DNA of 64,000 nt from Kineosporia sp. NBRC 101731. GTDB taxonomy: Bacteria > Actinomycetota > Actinomycetes > Actinomycetales > Kineosporiaceae. The position numbers and the translations under genes are program-made. The number at the start of each line of letters is the position of its first letter. The first letter of the stretch is position 1. The notes below the pieces were generated by a model that had not been told where the DNA came from, ran no database searches, and saw only the letters and a list, made by a program, of their open reading frames with translations. The stretch lies in contig NZ_BSTC01000017.1 in NCBI RefSeq assembly GCF_030269305.1, positions 62,001-126,000 on the forward strand, read 5' to 3'. Below, piece after piece: positions 36,001-44,858 of the stretch.

Positions 36001-36855
36001 TCAGTGGGTTGAGGTCTCGGGGACCGCCGCCCGCCCCGGGAGGGGCTCACCGACGTCCACCATCGACCGCGAGGCCCACCACCGCCCCACCAGCCACTGA
36101 CCACCGATGACGACCAGCATGATCGCCGTCGCCACGATGCCGTCGAGCCACCAGTGGTTGGCGGTCGCCGCGACCACGAGCACCGTGAGCACCAGGTGCA
36201 CGGCGCCGATCACGCGCAGCGGACCGCGCCCGAGCTTCGTGACGTACCAGCCGACGATCGCCGCCCAGGCCACGTGCACGGAGGGCATGGCCGTGAGCTG
36301 CGACGCGACCCCGGTGGCGTATTCGCCGTAGACCGACTGGCCGTAGAGCAGGGCGGTGTCGACGTAACCGGAGTTCGGCAGCAGACGTGGCGGGGCGACC
36401 GGGACGCTCTGCACCAGGAGGCAGATCAGGGTGGTGCCGACGACCGTGTTGCGCACGGAGCGGAACGAGGAGCGGCGCCGCCACCAGACCCAGATCAGGA
36501 ACAGCGCCATGCCGTTGAGGTGGGCGAAGGCGTAGTAGGAATTCATCGAGCGCACCAGCCACTCGTGCGGCAGGACGAGGTGCTGCAGTTCCAGCTCGTC
36601 CGGCAGGTGCAGCCAGGCCTGGGCGTTCTGCACCCGGACCGCGTGCGAGTAGGCACCCTCGACGTGGGTGCGCACGAACCGGCCGACGTACTGCCAGACC
36701 CCCAGCAGCGTCATCACCACGGCGAACTCACGGGCGAACGACCGCACCAGCTCGACCAGGCCGGCCCGCGGGGCCAGCGACAGGGCGCCCCAGAGCAGGG
36801 CCAGGAGCACGGCGCAGGTCGCAGACAACTCCCAGCTGGGGTGCAGGTAGGTCAT
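36001..36855 (-). CDS. PAP2-superfamily membrane phosphatase/transferase (inositol phosphorylceramide synthase-like)
   Basis: The 284-residue protein has about six membrane helices. The phosphatase motifs are APPRLLPNSGYVDTAL, AMPSVHVAWAAIVGWYV and ANHWWLDGIVAT, the spaced Arg/Ser-His/His set of the PAP2/Aur1-like family. The catalytic side faces outside. Members hydrolyse or transfer lipid phosphates. Actinobacterial homologues are related to phosphatidylinositol-type head-group transfer, but specificity cannot be read here. ATG 36855 gives MTYLHPSWEL; the upstream frame is not supported. Confidence 0.78.
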   Translation of the reverse strand: MTYLHPSWELSATCAVLLALLWGALSLAPRAGLVELVRSFAREFAVVMTLLGVWQYVGRFVRTHVEGAYSHAVRVQNAQAWLHLPDELELQHLVLPHEWLVRSMNSYYAFAHLNGMALFLIWVWWRRRSSFRSVRNTVVGTTLICLLVQSVPVAPPRLLPNSGYVDTALLYGQSVYGEYATGVASQLTAMPSVHVAWAAIVGWYVTKLGRGPLRVIGAVHLVLTVLVVAATANHWWLDGIVATAIMLVVIGGQWLVGRWWASRSMVDVGEPLPGRAAVPETSTH

Positions 36856-37077
36856 CGGGGACTCACGGGCATGACCGAAGACTACGACGCGGTGTCCCGG
36901 GGGCGACCAACCGGCCAATTCGTCCGATGAATCTGCCGGTTCAGTGGCCCGCGGCCGGCACCGGGAACGTGCCGGTACCCGTCCTCGCGGGAATGATCGC
37001 GCTGACGGCGATCGGGGGCGCGAATCGGGCACTCCGACGGGGCACCGAGCGTCGTAGACCCGTGAGGGTGCAGGATG

Positions 37078-37096
37078 CTGGGGTCCAGCACCCCAG
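37078..37096 (+). other. Small hairpin in the leader of the DUF6394 gene
   Basis: CTGGGGT (37078-37084) and ACCCCAG (37090-37096) form a 7-bp stem with loop CCAGC, 39 bp before ATG 37135. The rest of the gap 36856-37134 shows no gene-like frame. Confidence 0.3.
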
Positions 37097-37134
37097 AGCA
37101 GTACTCAGAGCAGTGCCACCGACCGGAGGGGTCG

Positions 37135-37521
37135 ATGAACCTCGAGAAAGTGATCTTCGGCTTCTTCGTCCTGCTGGCCGCCACGATGAACTTCGGGTTC
37201 TTCATCGGTGACATCTCCGACGCCAACCTGCACAGCGAGTACGAGCTCTACGCGGCCGTGGTGGTCAGCCTGATCACCACCGTGCTCAAGTTCGGCGACC
37301 GCACCCAGATCGGCGCCGTGCACCTGGCCACCAGCCTGGTCGCCGACCTGCAGCTGATCGCGGCCACGATCGTCTGGGTCTACGCCGACTACGTGTCCAG
37401 CTCCGGTCTGGACGAGCACGCGATGTCGAGCATCGTGTCGCTGTCCGGTGGAGCCCTGCTGGCCAACCTGGTCTCGGTGGTGCTCCTCGTGATCGAGACC
37501 GTGTCCTTCCACCGCCGCTGA
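37135..37521 (+). CDS. DUF6394 four-helix membrane protein
   Basis: The 128-residue protein is almost entirely four membrane helices (KVIFGFFVLLAATMNFGFFI, YELYAAVVVSLITTVLKF, LVADLQLIAATIVWVYADYV, ALLANLVSVVLLVIETVSF). ATG 37135 follows CGGAGGGG. The family is recognised as DUF6394. Its stop TGA shares the A of the next ATG, so it is translationally coupled to the K+ channel gene. A role as channel partner or regulator is an inference from this coupling. Confidence 0.75.
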   Translation: MNLEKVIFGFFVLLAATMNFGFFIGDISDANLHSEYELYAAVVVSLITTVLKFGDRTQIGAVHLATSLVADLQLIAATIVWVYADYVSSSGLDEHAMSSIVSLSGGALLANLVSVVLLVIETVSFHRR

Positions 37522-39575
37522 TGCATCCGCCCGAGCGATCCCGCTCCGACCAGGAGCAGTGGCACGAACGGCATCCGGGGCGGCGGCACGGCCAGGGCCG
37601 GGCCGCCACCCGCATCCGCAAGCCCGGTGAACCGCTCGACCCCCAGCTCACCGGGCAGGACCCGGCCGCCACGAACGCGCTCATCACCGGTGAGCACCGC
37701 TGGGCCGCGGTCTCCCGGTTCCGGCAGGCCGGCGACGTGCCCGGCCCGGAGGGCGGCCCCCTCAGCTCCCGCGGGGCGGACACCGGCTCGGCCCCGATCT
37801 TCCTGATCATGCGGCGCATGCGCACGCCGCTGATCGTGCTCATCATCATCTTCGCGATCACCACGCTCGGGCTGGCGCTGGCCCCCGGCGAGACGCCCGA
37901 GGGCGAACCGCACCGGATGGGCCTGTTCAACGCCTTCTACGTGATGAGCTACACCGCCAGCACCATCGGTTTCGGCGAGATCCCGTTCCCGTTCACCGCC
38001 GCACAGCGGATGTGGATGACGGTCAGCATCTACCTGACCGTCATCGGCTGGGCGTACGCGCTCGGTACGTTGCTCTCGCTGCTGCAGGACCGCGGCTTCC
38101 GCAACGCCCTGGACATGCGCCGCTTCACCCGCCGGGTGGAGCGGCTGCGCGACCCGTTCCTGCTGATCGCCGGCTACGGGCACACCGGCCAGCGCCTCGG
38201 CCGGGCCTGGGACCACCTGGGCCGCAACTTCGTGGCCCTCGACATCGAGCCCTCCCAGATCGAGTCGCTCGAGGTGGACCAGTACTTCGCCGACCCGCCG
38301 GGCCTGACCGCCGACGCGTCCAACCCGTTCAACCTCAAGCTCGCCGGGCTGAAGAACCCGCACTGCCAGGCCGTGCTGGCGCTGACGGACGACGACGACG
38401 TGAACCTGGCCATCACGATGTCCGCGGCCCTGTTGCGGCCCGACCTGCCGGTGATCGCCCGCACCATCTCGGCACCGGTGGAAGACCTGATGCTGGCCTG
38501 GGGCACGCCGACCGTGATCAACCCGTTCGACCGGTTCGGCGACCACCTGCGCATGGCCCTGCGCTCCCCCGCCTCGTTCCGGCTCTACTCCTGGCTGGAG
38601 GCCGGGCCGGGCTCGGAGCAGCCGCCGCCCGGCTCGCCCCCGGCCAAAGGGCTGTGGGTGGTCTGCGGGTACGGCCGGTTCGGGCAGGAGGTGGTGGGTG
38701 ACCTGCTCGCCGAAGGGCTCGACGTGGTGGTGATCGAGCCGGACCCGCCCTCGGACGCATTCCTCGCCGCCGAACTGGGCCTGCCGGTCGAGCAGCTCCC
38801 CCGGGTGATCCACGGTGAGGGGTCCGAACCGGAGGTGCTCGACGAGGCCCGCATCGAGCAGGCCGTCGGCTTCGTGGCCGGCACCGACAACGACACCACC
38901 AACCTGTCGCTGATCGCCGCCGCCCGGCGTCGCAACCCCGACCTCTACGCAGCCGGGCGCCAGAACCTGCCCACCAATCGCTCGCTGTTCGCCGCGATGC
39001 ACCTGGACATGCTGCTCGTACCCGCCGACATCGTGGCCCGGGAGGCCTACGCCCGGCTCTCCACGCCGCTGCTCTGGCGCTTCCTCGAGGAGATGCCCCA
39101 GCGCGGCGAGGAAGAGGCCATCGCCCTCGTCCACCGCATCCAGGACCGATGCGGCCAGTACATGAAAGACGTCTGGAACGTCGAGCTGACGGCCTGGCAG
39201 GCCCCGGCGCTGGCCGGCTACCTGGATCCCGGGTCGGTGTCGCCACGGCAACGTCAGCGCCGCCACGCCGGGCAGACCGGCCGGGTGCCCCTCACCATCG
39301 GCAACCTGTTCCGCGATCCCGACGACCGTGACGAGCGCCTGCCGGTGGTGCCCCTGATGCTGCTGCGCGACGGGGCGGCGACGATCGCCCCGCCCGACGA
39401 CACCGAGCTGCACCTCGACGACGAGCTCCTGGTCGCCGGTACCCGGGTGGCCCAGCGTGAGCTGCAGACCATCCTGCTCAGCGAGGGCACCGCGCAGTAC
39501 GTGGTGACCGGCATCCGGATGCCCGAGAGCTGGGTCTGGCAGCACCTGGTGGGCCGCCGTCTTCCGAATACGTAG
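37521..39575 (+). CDS. Two-TM potassium channel with tandem RCK/TrkA-N domains
   Basis: The 684-residue protein has a charged N-terminus of about 95 residues, TM1 (LIVLIIIFAITTLGLALA), a pore loop with the filter-like TASTIGFGEIPF (about 142-153), TM2 (WMTVSIYLTVIGWAYALGTL) and two cytosolic Rossmann RCK_N units (LLIAGYGHTGQRLG about 214; LWVVCGYGRFGQEV about 378). C-terminal TrkA-C-like segments follow. The filter reads T-I-G-F-G-E rather than TVGYG, a variant of K+ channel filters. NAD(H) or nucleotide probably gates it. Coupled to the DUF6394 gene. Confidence 0.85.
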   Translation: MHPPERSRSDQEQWHERHPGRRHGQGRAATRIRKPGEPLDPQLTGQDPAATNALITGEHRWAAVSRFRQAGDVPGPEGGPLSSRGADTGSAPIFLIMRRMRTPLIVLIIIFAITTLGLALAPGETPEGEPHRMGLFNAFYVMSYTASTIGFGEIPFPFTAAQRMWMTVSIYLTVIGWAYALGTLLSLLQDRGFRNALDMRRFTRRVERLRDPFLLIAGYGHTGQRLGRAWDHLGRNFVALDIEPSQIESLEVDQYFADPPGLTADASNPFNLKLAGLKNPHCQAVLALTDDDDVNLAITMSAALLRPDLPVIARTISAPVEDLMLAWGTPTVINPFDRFGDHLRMALRSPASFRLYSWLEAGPGSEQPPPGSPPAKGLWVVCGYGRFGQEVVGDLLAEGLDVVVIEPDPPSDAFLAAELGLPVEQLPRVIHGEGSEPEVLDEARIEQAVGFVAGTDNDTTNLSLIAAARRRNPDLYAAGRQNLPTNRSLFAAMHLDMLLVPADIVAREAYARLSTPLLWRFLEEMPQRGEEEAIALVHRIQDRCGQYMKDVWNVELTAWQAPALAGYLDPGSVSPRQRQRRHAGQTGRVPLTIGNLFRDPDDRDERLPVVPLMLLRDGAATIAPPDDTELHLDDELLVAGTRVAQRELQTILLSEGTAQYVVTGIRMPESWVWQHLVGRRLPNT

Positions 39576-39633
39576 ACCGAGACGGTGGACGTCGTCCTCG
39601 CCCGGTCCTGAGGGTTCAGTTCGTGGGCACAGA

Positions 39634-39673
39634 CTCGGGCGGTGCTCCGGGAGGGGTCGGAGCACCGCCCGAG
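39634..39673 (+). terminator. 15-bp perfect hairpin after the channel gene
   Basis: CTCGGGCGGTGCTCC (39634-39648) and its exact reverse complement (39659-39673) flank a 10-nt loop, 58 bp after the channel stop. There is no long T-run, but stem strength and position suit a terminator. Confidence 0.75.
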
Positions 39674-39870
39674 GGCTTGTAGGAACCAGGCTGGATGAAG
39701 CCGAATCAGCCCTCGCCACGCCCACGGAGAAACCCGTCGAACAGCGCTGACGCCCGGCCACAACCCCCTGTACACGCCCCCGCGCCGCGCCTTTTCGCTG
39801 TCCCTGAAATCTACGCCCGGCCCCCACCGGCGTCCACCTCAACGGCTATAAATACGTCGCAAACGAGAAA
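39674..39870. other. Non-coding stretch between two terminators
   Basis: No reading frame with native codon use, no repeat and no clear RNA structure is seen between the terminators of the convergent transcription units. Confidence 0.5.
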
Positions 39871-39909
39871 ATCGGGCACGGAGTGGCTGGCCCACACTCC
39901 GTGCCCGAT
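39871..39909 (-). terminator. Rho-independent terminator of the cytidylyltransferase gene
   Basis: ATCGGGCACGGAGTG (39871-39885) is the perfect reverse complement of 39895-39909, with a 9-nt loop. On the minus strand the stem is followed by TTTCTCGTTT, a T-rich tail, making this the clearest intrinsic terminator of the window. Confidence 0.88.
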
Positions 39910-39920
39910 GCCGGCCGATC

Positions 39921-39950
39921 AGGTTCGAGCTGGTTCGAGCCGGTTCGATG
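39921..39950. repeat. Three tandem copies of a 10-bp unit
   Basis: (A/T/C)GGTTCGA(G/T)(C/G) is repeated three times, at 39921, 39931 and 39941, just after the minus-strand stop at 39963. GGTTCGA resembles a tRNA T-loop but no tRNA fold surrounds it. Confidence 0.75.
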
Positions 39951-39962
39951 CGGCTGAACTCG

Positions 39963-40364
39963 TCAGGCCGAGGGCAGCTTGGAGATCTTCTCGATGACCG
40001 CAGTGGTGGAGATGGAGGGCGTGCGGGGCAGGTAGACGACCTCGCAGTGCTCCTTGATCCAGTCGAAGCGACCGGTCCAGTCGTCGCCCATCACCAGGAT
40101 GTCGGCACCGAACTTCTTCACGTAGTCGGCCTTCAGCTCCAGCGATTCCTCGATGAAGACCTCGTCCACGACCTCGAGCGCCTGGATCAGGGCGGTGCGC
40201 TCGTTCTCACTGAAGATCGGGTTACGGCCCTTCTTGCTCATGTTCAGCGCGTCCGACGACACCCCGACGACCAGCCGGTCGCCGTGCGCCTTCGCCCGCT
40301 CGAGGATGCGCAGGTGACCGATGTGCAGGACATCGAAGGTGCCGAAGGTGATCACTGTCGTCAT
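39963..40364 (-). CDS. Glycerol-3-phosphate cytidylyltransferase-like nucleotidyltransferase
   Basis: The 133-residue enzyme has the nucleotidyltransferase motif FGTFDVLHIGHLRILERA (HIGH type), VVGVSSDALN, GDDWTGRFDWI and the late RTPSISTT, which corresponds to the RTxGISTT motif of TagD. It would form CDP-glycerol from CTP and glycerol-3-phosphate for teichoic-acid-like polymers. Pro-Ser replaces the usual x-Gly in that motif, so a related substrate is possible. ATG 40364 is the start because the family begins right there. Monocistronic with its own terminator. Confidence 0.8.
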   Translation of the reverse strand: MTTVITFGTFDVLHIGHLRILERAKAHGDRLVVGVSSDALNMSKKGRNPIFSENERTALIQALEVVDEVFIEESLELKADYVKKFGADILVMGDDWTGRFDWIKEHCEVVYLPRTPSISTTAVIEKISKLPSA

Positions 40365-40600
40365 TGAACTGAGCTCCGTAAGAGGGCAGGGGCAGCATCG
40401 GGCCAGGTCACGCCTCATGTTCAACGCAAACACCATCCGTGGCGGCACGGTGAACGAGGTATGTCCGGTGAGCGAACTATTGTGCCTCACAGCCCGCACC
40501 AAGCTCACCAGTCTTTGTGGTTCCGGGACCTTTCGGGTCAACGGCGGACGAGGTGGGAACCCCGGCTGGCGCCTGCGCCCAACCCGGCGACACTGGGACC

Positions 40601-41548
40601 ATGGCGAGAACAGTCCTGGTCACAGGCGCTTCCGGTTTCATCGGTTCCCATCTCGCGCAGCGTCTGGTGCGCCAGGGGCACACCGTCAGAGCGATGACTC
40701 GGCACCCGGAACGTTATGCGGGAGCGGGCGAACCGGTCTTCGGTGACGTCTCGGACGTCGAGAGTCTGGCCACCGCGATGGCCGGCTGCGACGCCGCGTA
40801 CTACCTCGTGCACTCGCTGGAGTCGGACGACTTCGAGGAGAAGGACGCCGAGGCCGCCCTGAACTTCGGGGAGGCGGCGCACCGGGCCGGCCTCGAGCGC
40901 ATCATCTATCTGGGTGGCCTGGGCGAGGATGTCGAGAGCCTCTCTCCCCACCTGCGCTCCCGGCGCCAGGTCGAGCAGCTGCTGCCACTGGCCGGGGTGC
41001 CGGTGACCGTGCTGCGCGCGGCCGTGGTGATCGGCCACGGCGGCATCAGCTGGGAGATCACCCGCCAGCTCGTCGACCATTTGCCGGCCATGGTGACGCC
41101 GCACTGGGTCAGCACCCGCACGCAGCCGATCGCCCTGCCCGACGTGATCCGCTACCTCGAGGGCGTGCTGGAGCCCGAGGCCGCCCGAGGCCGGGTGTTC
41201 GAAATCGGCGGGCCCGAGGTGCTGCGCTACAAGGACATGCTGGCCCGGGCGGCCGCGGTGATGGGCAAGCGACTGCCGAACTTCACCGTCCCGCTGCTCA
41301 CCCCCGGCCTGTCGTCCCACTGGCTGGCCCTGGTCACCGACGTGGACACCGCCACCGCCCGCAACCTGGTGGACTCGATGATCAACGAGGTGGTCGTGCA
41401 CGACCACTCGATCGAGGAGGTCGTGCCCGGCCCGACGATCGGGTACGACGACTCGGTGCGTCTGGCCCTGGCCGATCGGGAACGGGCCGAGGAGGAGAGT
41501 GCCGCGCAAGCGGTGGCTCCCGACGCCGGCGAGCACCCCGTCCACTGA
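40601..41548 (+). CDS. NAD(P)H-binding SDR-like protein (NmrA-like)
   Basis: The 315-residue protein begins MARTVLVTGASGFIGSHLAQ, with the TGxxGxxG site, then AAYYLVHSL, IIYLGGLGED and LRAAVVIGHGGISWEITRQL. These match the group of atypical SDRs often annotated as NAD(P)H-binding or complex-I-subunit-like. No catalytic YxxxK is evident. ATG 40601 is preferred; the longer upstream frame lacks homology. It is followed 4 bp later by a CPBP protease gene on the same strand. Confidence 0.8.
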   Translation: MARTVLVTGASGFIGSHLAQRLVRQGHTVRAMTRHPERYAGAGEPVFGDVSDVESLATAMAGCDAAYYLVHSLESDDFEEKDAEAALNFGEAAHRAGLERIIYLGGLGEDVESLSPHLRSRRQVEQLLPLAGVPVTVLRAAVVIGHGGISWEITRQLVDHLPAMVTPHWVSTRTQPIALPDVIRYLEGVLEPEAARGRVFEIGGPEVLRYKDMLARAAAVMGKRLPNFTVPLLTPGLSSHWLALVTDVDTATARNLVDSMINEVVVHDHSIEEVVPGPTIGYDDSVRLALADRERAEEESAAQAVAPDAGEHPVH

Positions 41549-41552
41549 TCCG

Positions 41553-42347
41553 ATGACCGAACGCCCCACCAGGACCGCTCTCGAGGCCCGGGCCAGCCGA
41601 CGGCTGGAACGCTTCGCCGCGTCGACCCTGCGCCGCACCGCGACCGGACGGGCGGTGGAGGACCTGCTGCGCTCGACGCTGATCGAACAGGTGCCACGCG
41701 ACCACACCGAGTCCGACGACCGGTTCCGGCGTCGTCGCGTGGTCACCGCTGTCACGCTGGTGCTCGGCGCCGCGCTGCTCGGCATCTCGCTGTCGGTCGA
41801 ACCGGGTGCCACCGTGTTCTATCCGCTCACGCTGCTCGTGGCGGCGGTCTGGATTGCCGGTGGCCTCGCCTCCGGCCCTCTCCACCTGGGCTGGACGTCG
41901 TACCGGGGAGCTCTGCGACGCCCTCTGCTGCACGGGGTCGCGCTCGGGCTGGTCGCCGGGGCGATCTTCGTGGCCGGGGCACTGATCGTGCGCGAGATCC
42001 CCCCGCTGCGCGACTTCGTGACGCATGTGCTGGCCCACCAGACGGAGGGGTCGGCCTGGCTCATCGCTGTGGTGACCTTGCTGAACGGCCTGGCCGAGGA
42101 AGTGTTCTTCCGCGGCGCCCTGTACGCGGCCATCGGCCGGCGGCACCCGGTGCTGATCTCGACGGTCGTCTACGCCGTGGCCACGATCGCCACCCGCAAC
42201 CCGATGCTGGTGTTCGCGGCCTTCCTGCTCGGCGCCGCGCTGGGGCTGGAACGCCGGGCCAGCGGCGGCATCCTGGCCCCGATCGCGACGCACGTGACCT
42301 GGTCGGCCATCATGATGCTGACCCTGCCCCCGCTGTTCGCCGTCTGA
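41553..42347 (+). CDS. CPBP-family intramembrane metalloprotease
   Basis: The 264-residue protein has a basic N-terminus and about seven helices. The conserved motif EEVFFRGALYAAIG (EExxxR) and a later H-bearing helix (APIATHVTWSAIMML) are the CAAX-protease/bacteriocin-processing (Abi) active-site pattern. It may cleave membrane proteins or prenylated peptides, or confer immunity; no bacteriocin gene is nearby. Start ATG 41553, 4 bp after the previous stop. Confidence 0.85.
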   Translation: MTERPTRTALEARASRRLERFAASTLRRTATGRAVEDLLRSTLIEQVPRDHTESDDRFRRRRVVTAVTLVLGAALLGISLSVEPGATVFYPLTLLVAAVWIAGGLASGPLHLGWTSYRGALRRPLLHGVALGLVAGAIFVAGALIVREIPPLRDFVTHVLAHQTEGSAWLIAVVTLLNGLAEEVFFRGALYAAIGRRHPVLISTVVYAVATIATRNPMLVFAAFLLGAALGLERRASGGILAPIATHVTWSAIMMLTLPPLFAV

Positions 42348-42385
42348 CCCCGGGTGCGGCGCTCGTCGTCCCCCCTCCTTCGTTC

Positions 42386-42440
42386 GTGATCAGGCAGACC
42401 TTCCCCGGGAAGCGGGGAGGCTGGGGAACTGCATGATCAC
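42386..42440. repeat. Hairpin repeat element, copy D (imperfect)
   Basis: GTGATCAGGCAGACCTTCCC (42386-42405) faces GGGGAACTGCATGATCAC (42423-42440). Arms are imperfect in the middle but the ends match the family. It lies between convergent genes, where it may also stop transcription. Confidence 0.85.
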
Positions 42441-42476
42441 GGACGGACGAGGGGGCCGGCCCGCATGGTCATCGCA

Positions 42477-44738
42477 TCAGCCGACCCGGGGCGCCGGGAC
42501 AGCCGGCTCCTGGGCCCCCTGGACGATCGTCCTCAGGTGCCTGGTCGCGAACTCGTCGTGGGCCACGGCCTTTCCCCACAACCAGCCCTGGCAACGGGTG
42601 ACGTCGAGACCGGCCAGGACGTCACGCTGCTGCTCGGTCTCCACGCCCTCGGCGATCACGTTCAGGTGCAGCGCGGTCGACATCGCGACGATGGCCCGCA
42701 CGATCGCCTCGTCACCCGGGTCCACGCCGAGCCCGGTGACGAAGGCCCGGTCCACCTTCACCGTGGTCACCGGGAAGCGGCTGAGGTAGCTCAACGACGA
42801 GTACCCGGTGCCGAAGTCGTCGACCGACAGGCCGATGCCCAGGCCGCGCAGGCCGGTGAGCACCTCGATGACCTGCTGGTGATCGCCCATCAGGATCGAC
42901 TCGGTGATCTCCATCGTGAGCCGGTCGCCACCCAGGCGGTACACCCGCAGACCGTCCGAGATCGTGCGGCGCAGGCTGTGGTCGCGCAGTTGCCGGGCCG
43001 AGGCGTTCACCGACATGTAGAAGCTCTCGGGCAGCAGGCCCTCGTCCCGCCAGAGGGCCATCTGCCGCAGCGCCTCCTCGAGCACGAAGGTGCCGATCTG
43101 CTCGATCAGGCCGGTCTCCTCGGCGACCGGGATGAACTCGACCGGCGAGATCGGCCCCCGCACCGGGTGCGTCCAGCGCACCAGCGCCTCGGCGCCCATC
43201 GCCCGGCCGGTGCAGGTGTCGACGATCGGCTGGTAAGAGACCCAGAGTTCGTTGCGCTGCACGGCCTGACGCAGGGCGAGCTCGATCTCGACCCGCTCGT
43301 TCACGGTCTGGCGCATTCCGGAGTCGAACACCCGGACCCGGCCCTCGGCCTTGGCCCGGTACATCGCCAGATCGGCGTCACGTAGCAGGGATTCGGCGTC
43401 ACGCTGATCGGTGAGCGGGGCGATACCGATGGAGGCGACGGTCATCAGCTCGATGCCGGGCAGTTCGATCGGCCGGCTCAACTCCGCCTGGATGCGCTCG
43501 GCCAGGGCCGAGGCGTGAATGGCCTGCCCGCTGTCGGCCACCGCGAACTCGTCACCGGAGATCCGGGCGAACATCGCGCTGTCCCGGGTCAGCCGGCCCA
43601 GCCGCTTGGCCACCTCGACCAGCAACAGGTCGCCGGCCTCGTGCCCCCAGTGGTCGTTGACCAGCTTGAAGCCGTCCAGGTCGAGGTAGACCACCCAGAC
43701 GCCGTCCGCCCGCCGGGACGACATCATCTCGGCCATGTGCTGGGTGAGCGCATCGCGGTTGGGCAGACCGGTGAGCGGGTCGTGGGTGGCGCGGTAGAGC
43801 AGGCCACGCTGGATCTCGGCGTTGCTGCGCACGGCCGAGACCGAGCGGAACACCAGCGACCCGATCAGGCCGGCGGTGGTGAGGGCGAGCGGGACGTTGT
43901 TGTGGGCGGTGCCGCCGGTGGCGAGCAGGACCGCGACGGGGGTGGCCAGGGCGGGCACGATCAGGCTGAGACGCGTCGCCGACCAGGACTGCACCGGGCG
44001 GGGCCGCACCGAGCTCATCTCGGTCATCGACGGGTGCAGGGCGGCGGCCGCGAGCGCGGTGAAACCGAGCAGGAACGGCAGATCGAGCAGGGTTGGGCCG
44101 ACCAGGTCGCCCTGGGCGCCGATGATCGCGTAGCCGATGTCGCCGACCAGCAGGCCGGTCATCGACAGGGCGATGAACCGGAAGCTCGCCAGACCCGACG
44201 CGGTGGAGAAGCCCAGATTGAGCACGAGCAGCAGGAGAACGATGTCCCACAGCGGGTAGAGGCCGGCCAGCAGCGAGACCAGCTGGGGGCGGTCGCCGAT
44301 CCGGACGGCCGGCAGCGCGAAGAACTCGGTGGCGACCAGTCCGGCCCCGAGCGCGACGATGATGCCGTCGACCACGGCGTGCCGCTGCGCGCCCACCCGC
44401 CGGCGCAGGATGACGCTGATCCCCAGACCGGCCAGCAGGTACCCGCCGATCGAGAAGATGTCGCCGGTGAAGGTGGCCAGGCCGCTCTGCCGGGTGGCCC
44501 AGCCGCGCACGCCCATTCCGGTGCAGAAGCTGAGACTGGACAGGATGAGGCAGATCCAGGGCAGCCGGTCGGAGGGGCGGTTGCGCCACACCCCCACGAT
44601 CTGCGCGGCGACCGTGCCGAAGCCCATCACGCCGCTGATCCGGCTGTTCACGCCGGAACCCAGGTCCAGCGCATAGATACCCGTGAGAACGACGCCGACC
44701 ACGACGACGAGATACGAGGCACGACGGCCGGCCAGCAC
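42477..44738 (-). CDS. Membrane-anchored GGDEF-EAL cyclic di-GMP protein
   Basis: The 753-residue protein has an N-terminal membrane part of about nine helices (residues 1-305), a GGDEF domain (about 335-490) with the variant active site RISGDEFAV, and an EAL domain (about 505-740). The EAL domain has GAEALVRWTHP, SVNASARQL, MEITESIL, VDDFGTGYSSLSYL, VKVDRAFVTG and AEGVETEQQ, a complete phosphodiesterase set. No I-site RxxD is present. Start GTG 44738 is set by GGAGG seven bases upstream; the much longer open frame is a shadow of the opposite-strand gene. Likely a phosphodiesterase, possibly bifunctional. Confidence 0.87.
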   Translation of the reverse strand: MLAGRRASYLVVVVGVVLTGIYALDLGSGVNSRISGVMGFGTVAAQIVGVWRNRPSDRLPWICLILSSLSFCTGMGVRGWATRQSGLATFTGDIFSIGGYLLAGLGISVILRRRVGAQRHAVVDGIIVALGAGLVATEFFALPAVRIGDRPQLVSLLAGLYPLWDIVLLLLVLNLGFSTASGLASFRFIALSMTGLLVGDIGYAIIGAQGDLVGPTLLDLPFLLGFTALAAAALHPSMTEMSSVRPRPVQSWSATRLSLIVPALATPVAVLLATGGTAHNNVPLALTTAGLIGSLVFRSVSAVRSNAEIQRGLLYRATHDPLTGLPNRDALTQHMAEMMSSRRADGVWVVYLDLDGFKLVNDHWGHEAGDLLLVEVAKRLGRLTRDSAMFARISGDEFAVADSGQAIHASALAERIQAELSRPIELPGIELMTVASIGIAPLTDQRDAESLLRDADLAMYRAKAEGRVRVFDSGMRQTVNERVEIELALRQAVQRNELWVSYQPIVDTCTGRAMGAEALVRWTHPVRGPISPVEFIPVAEETGLIEQIGTFVLEEALRQMALWRDEGLLPESFYMSVNASARQLRDHSLRRTISDGLRVYRLGGDRLTMEITESILMGDHQQVIEVLTGLRGLGIGLSVDDFGTGYSSLSYLSRFPVTTVKVDRAFVTGLGVDPGDEAIVRAIVAMSTALHLNVIAEGVETEQQRDVLAGLDVTRCQGWLWGKAVAHDEFATRHLRTIVQGAQEPAVPAPRVG

Positions 44739-44858
44739 CGAATGTCCTCCCGTGAGCGTCGAGTAGTACCGGCCTTTTCGACGGGTGCACAGAAAACCTG
44801 TAGCTGTGTCGCGAACACACAACGCCACGATTGAAATACCCAGAGCTATAGTCGCGGC

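Noticed and set aside
36927-37211. 94-codon plus-strand frame before the DUF6394 gene
   Set aside because: It overlaps the DUF6394 start in another frame, and its second half is Arg-rich shadow sequence.
39921-39950. tRNA remnant suggested by repeated GGTTCGA
   Set aside because: No acceptor, D or anticodon stems can be formed around it; it is a 10-bp tandem repeat.
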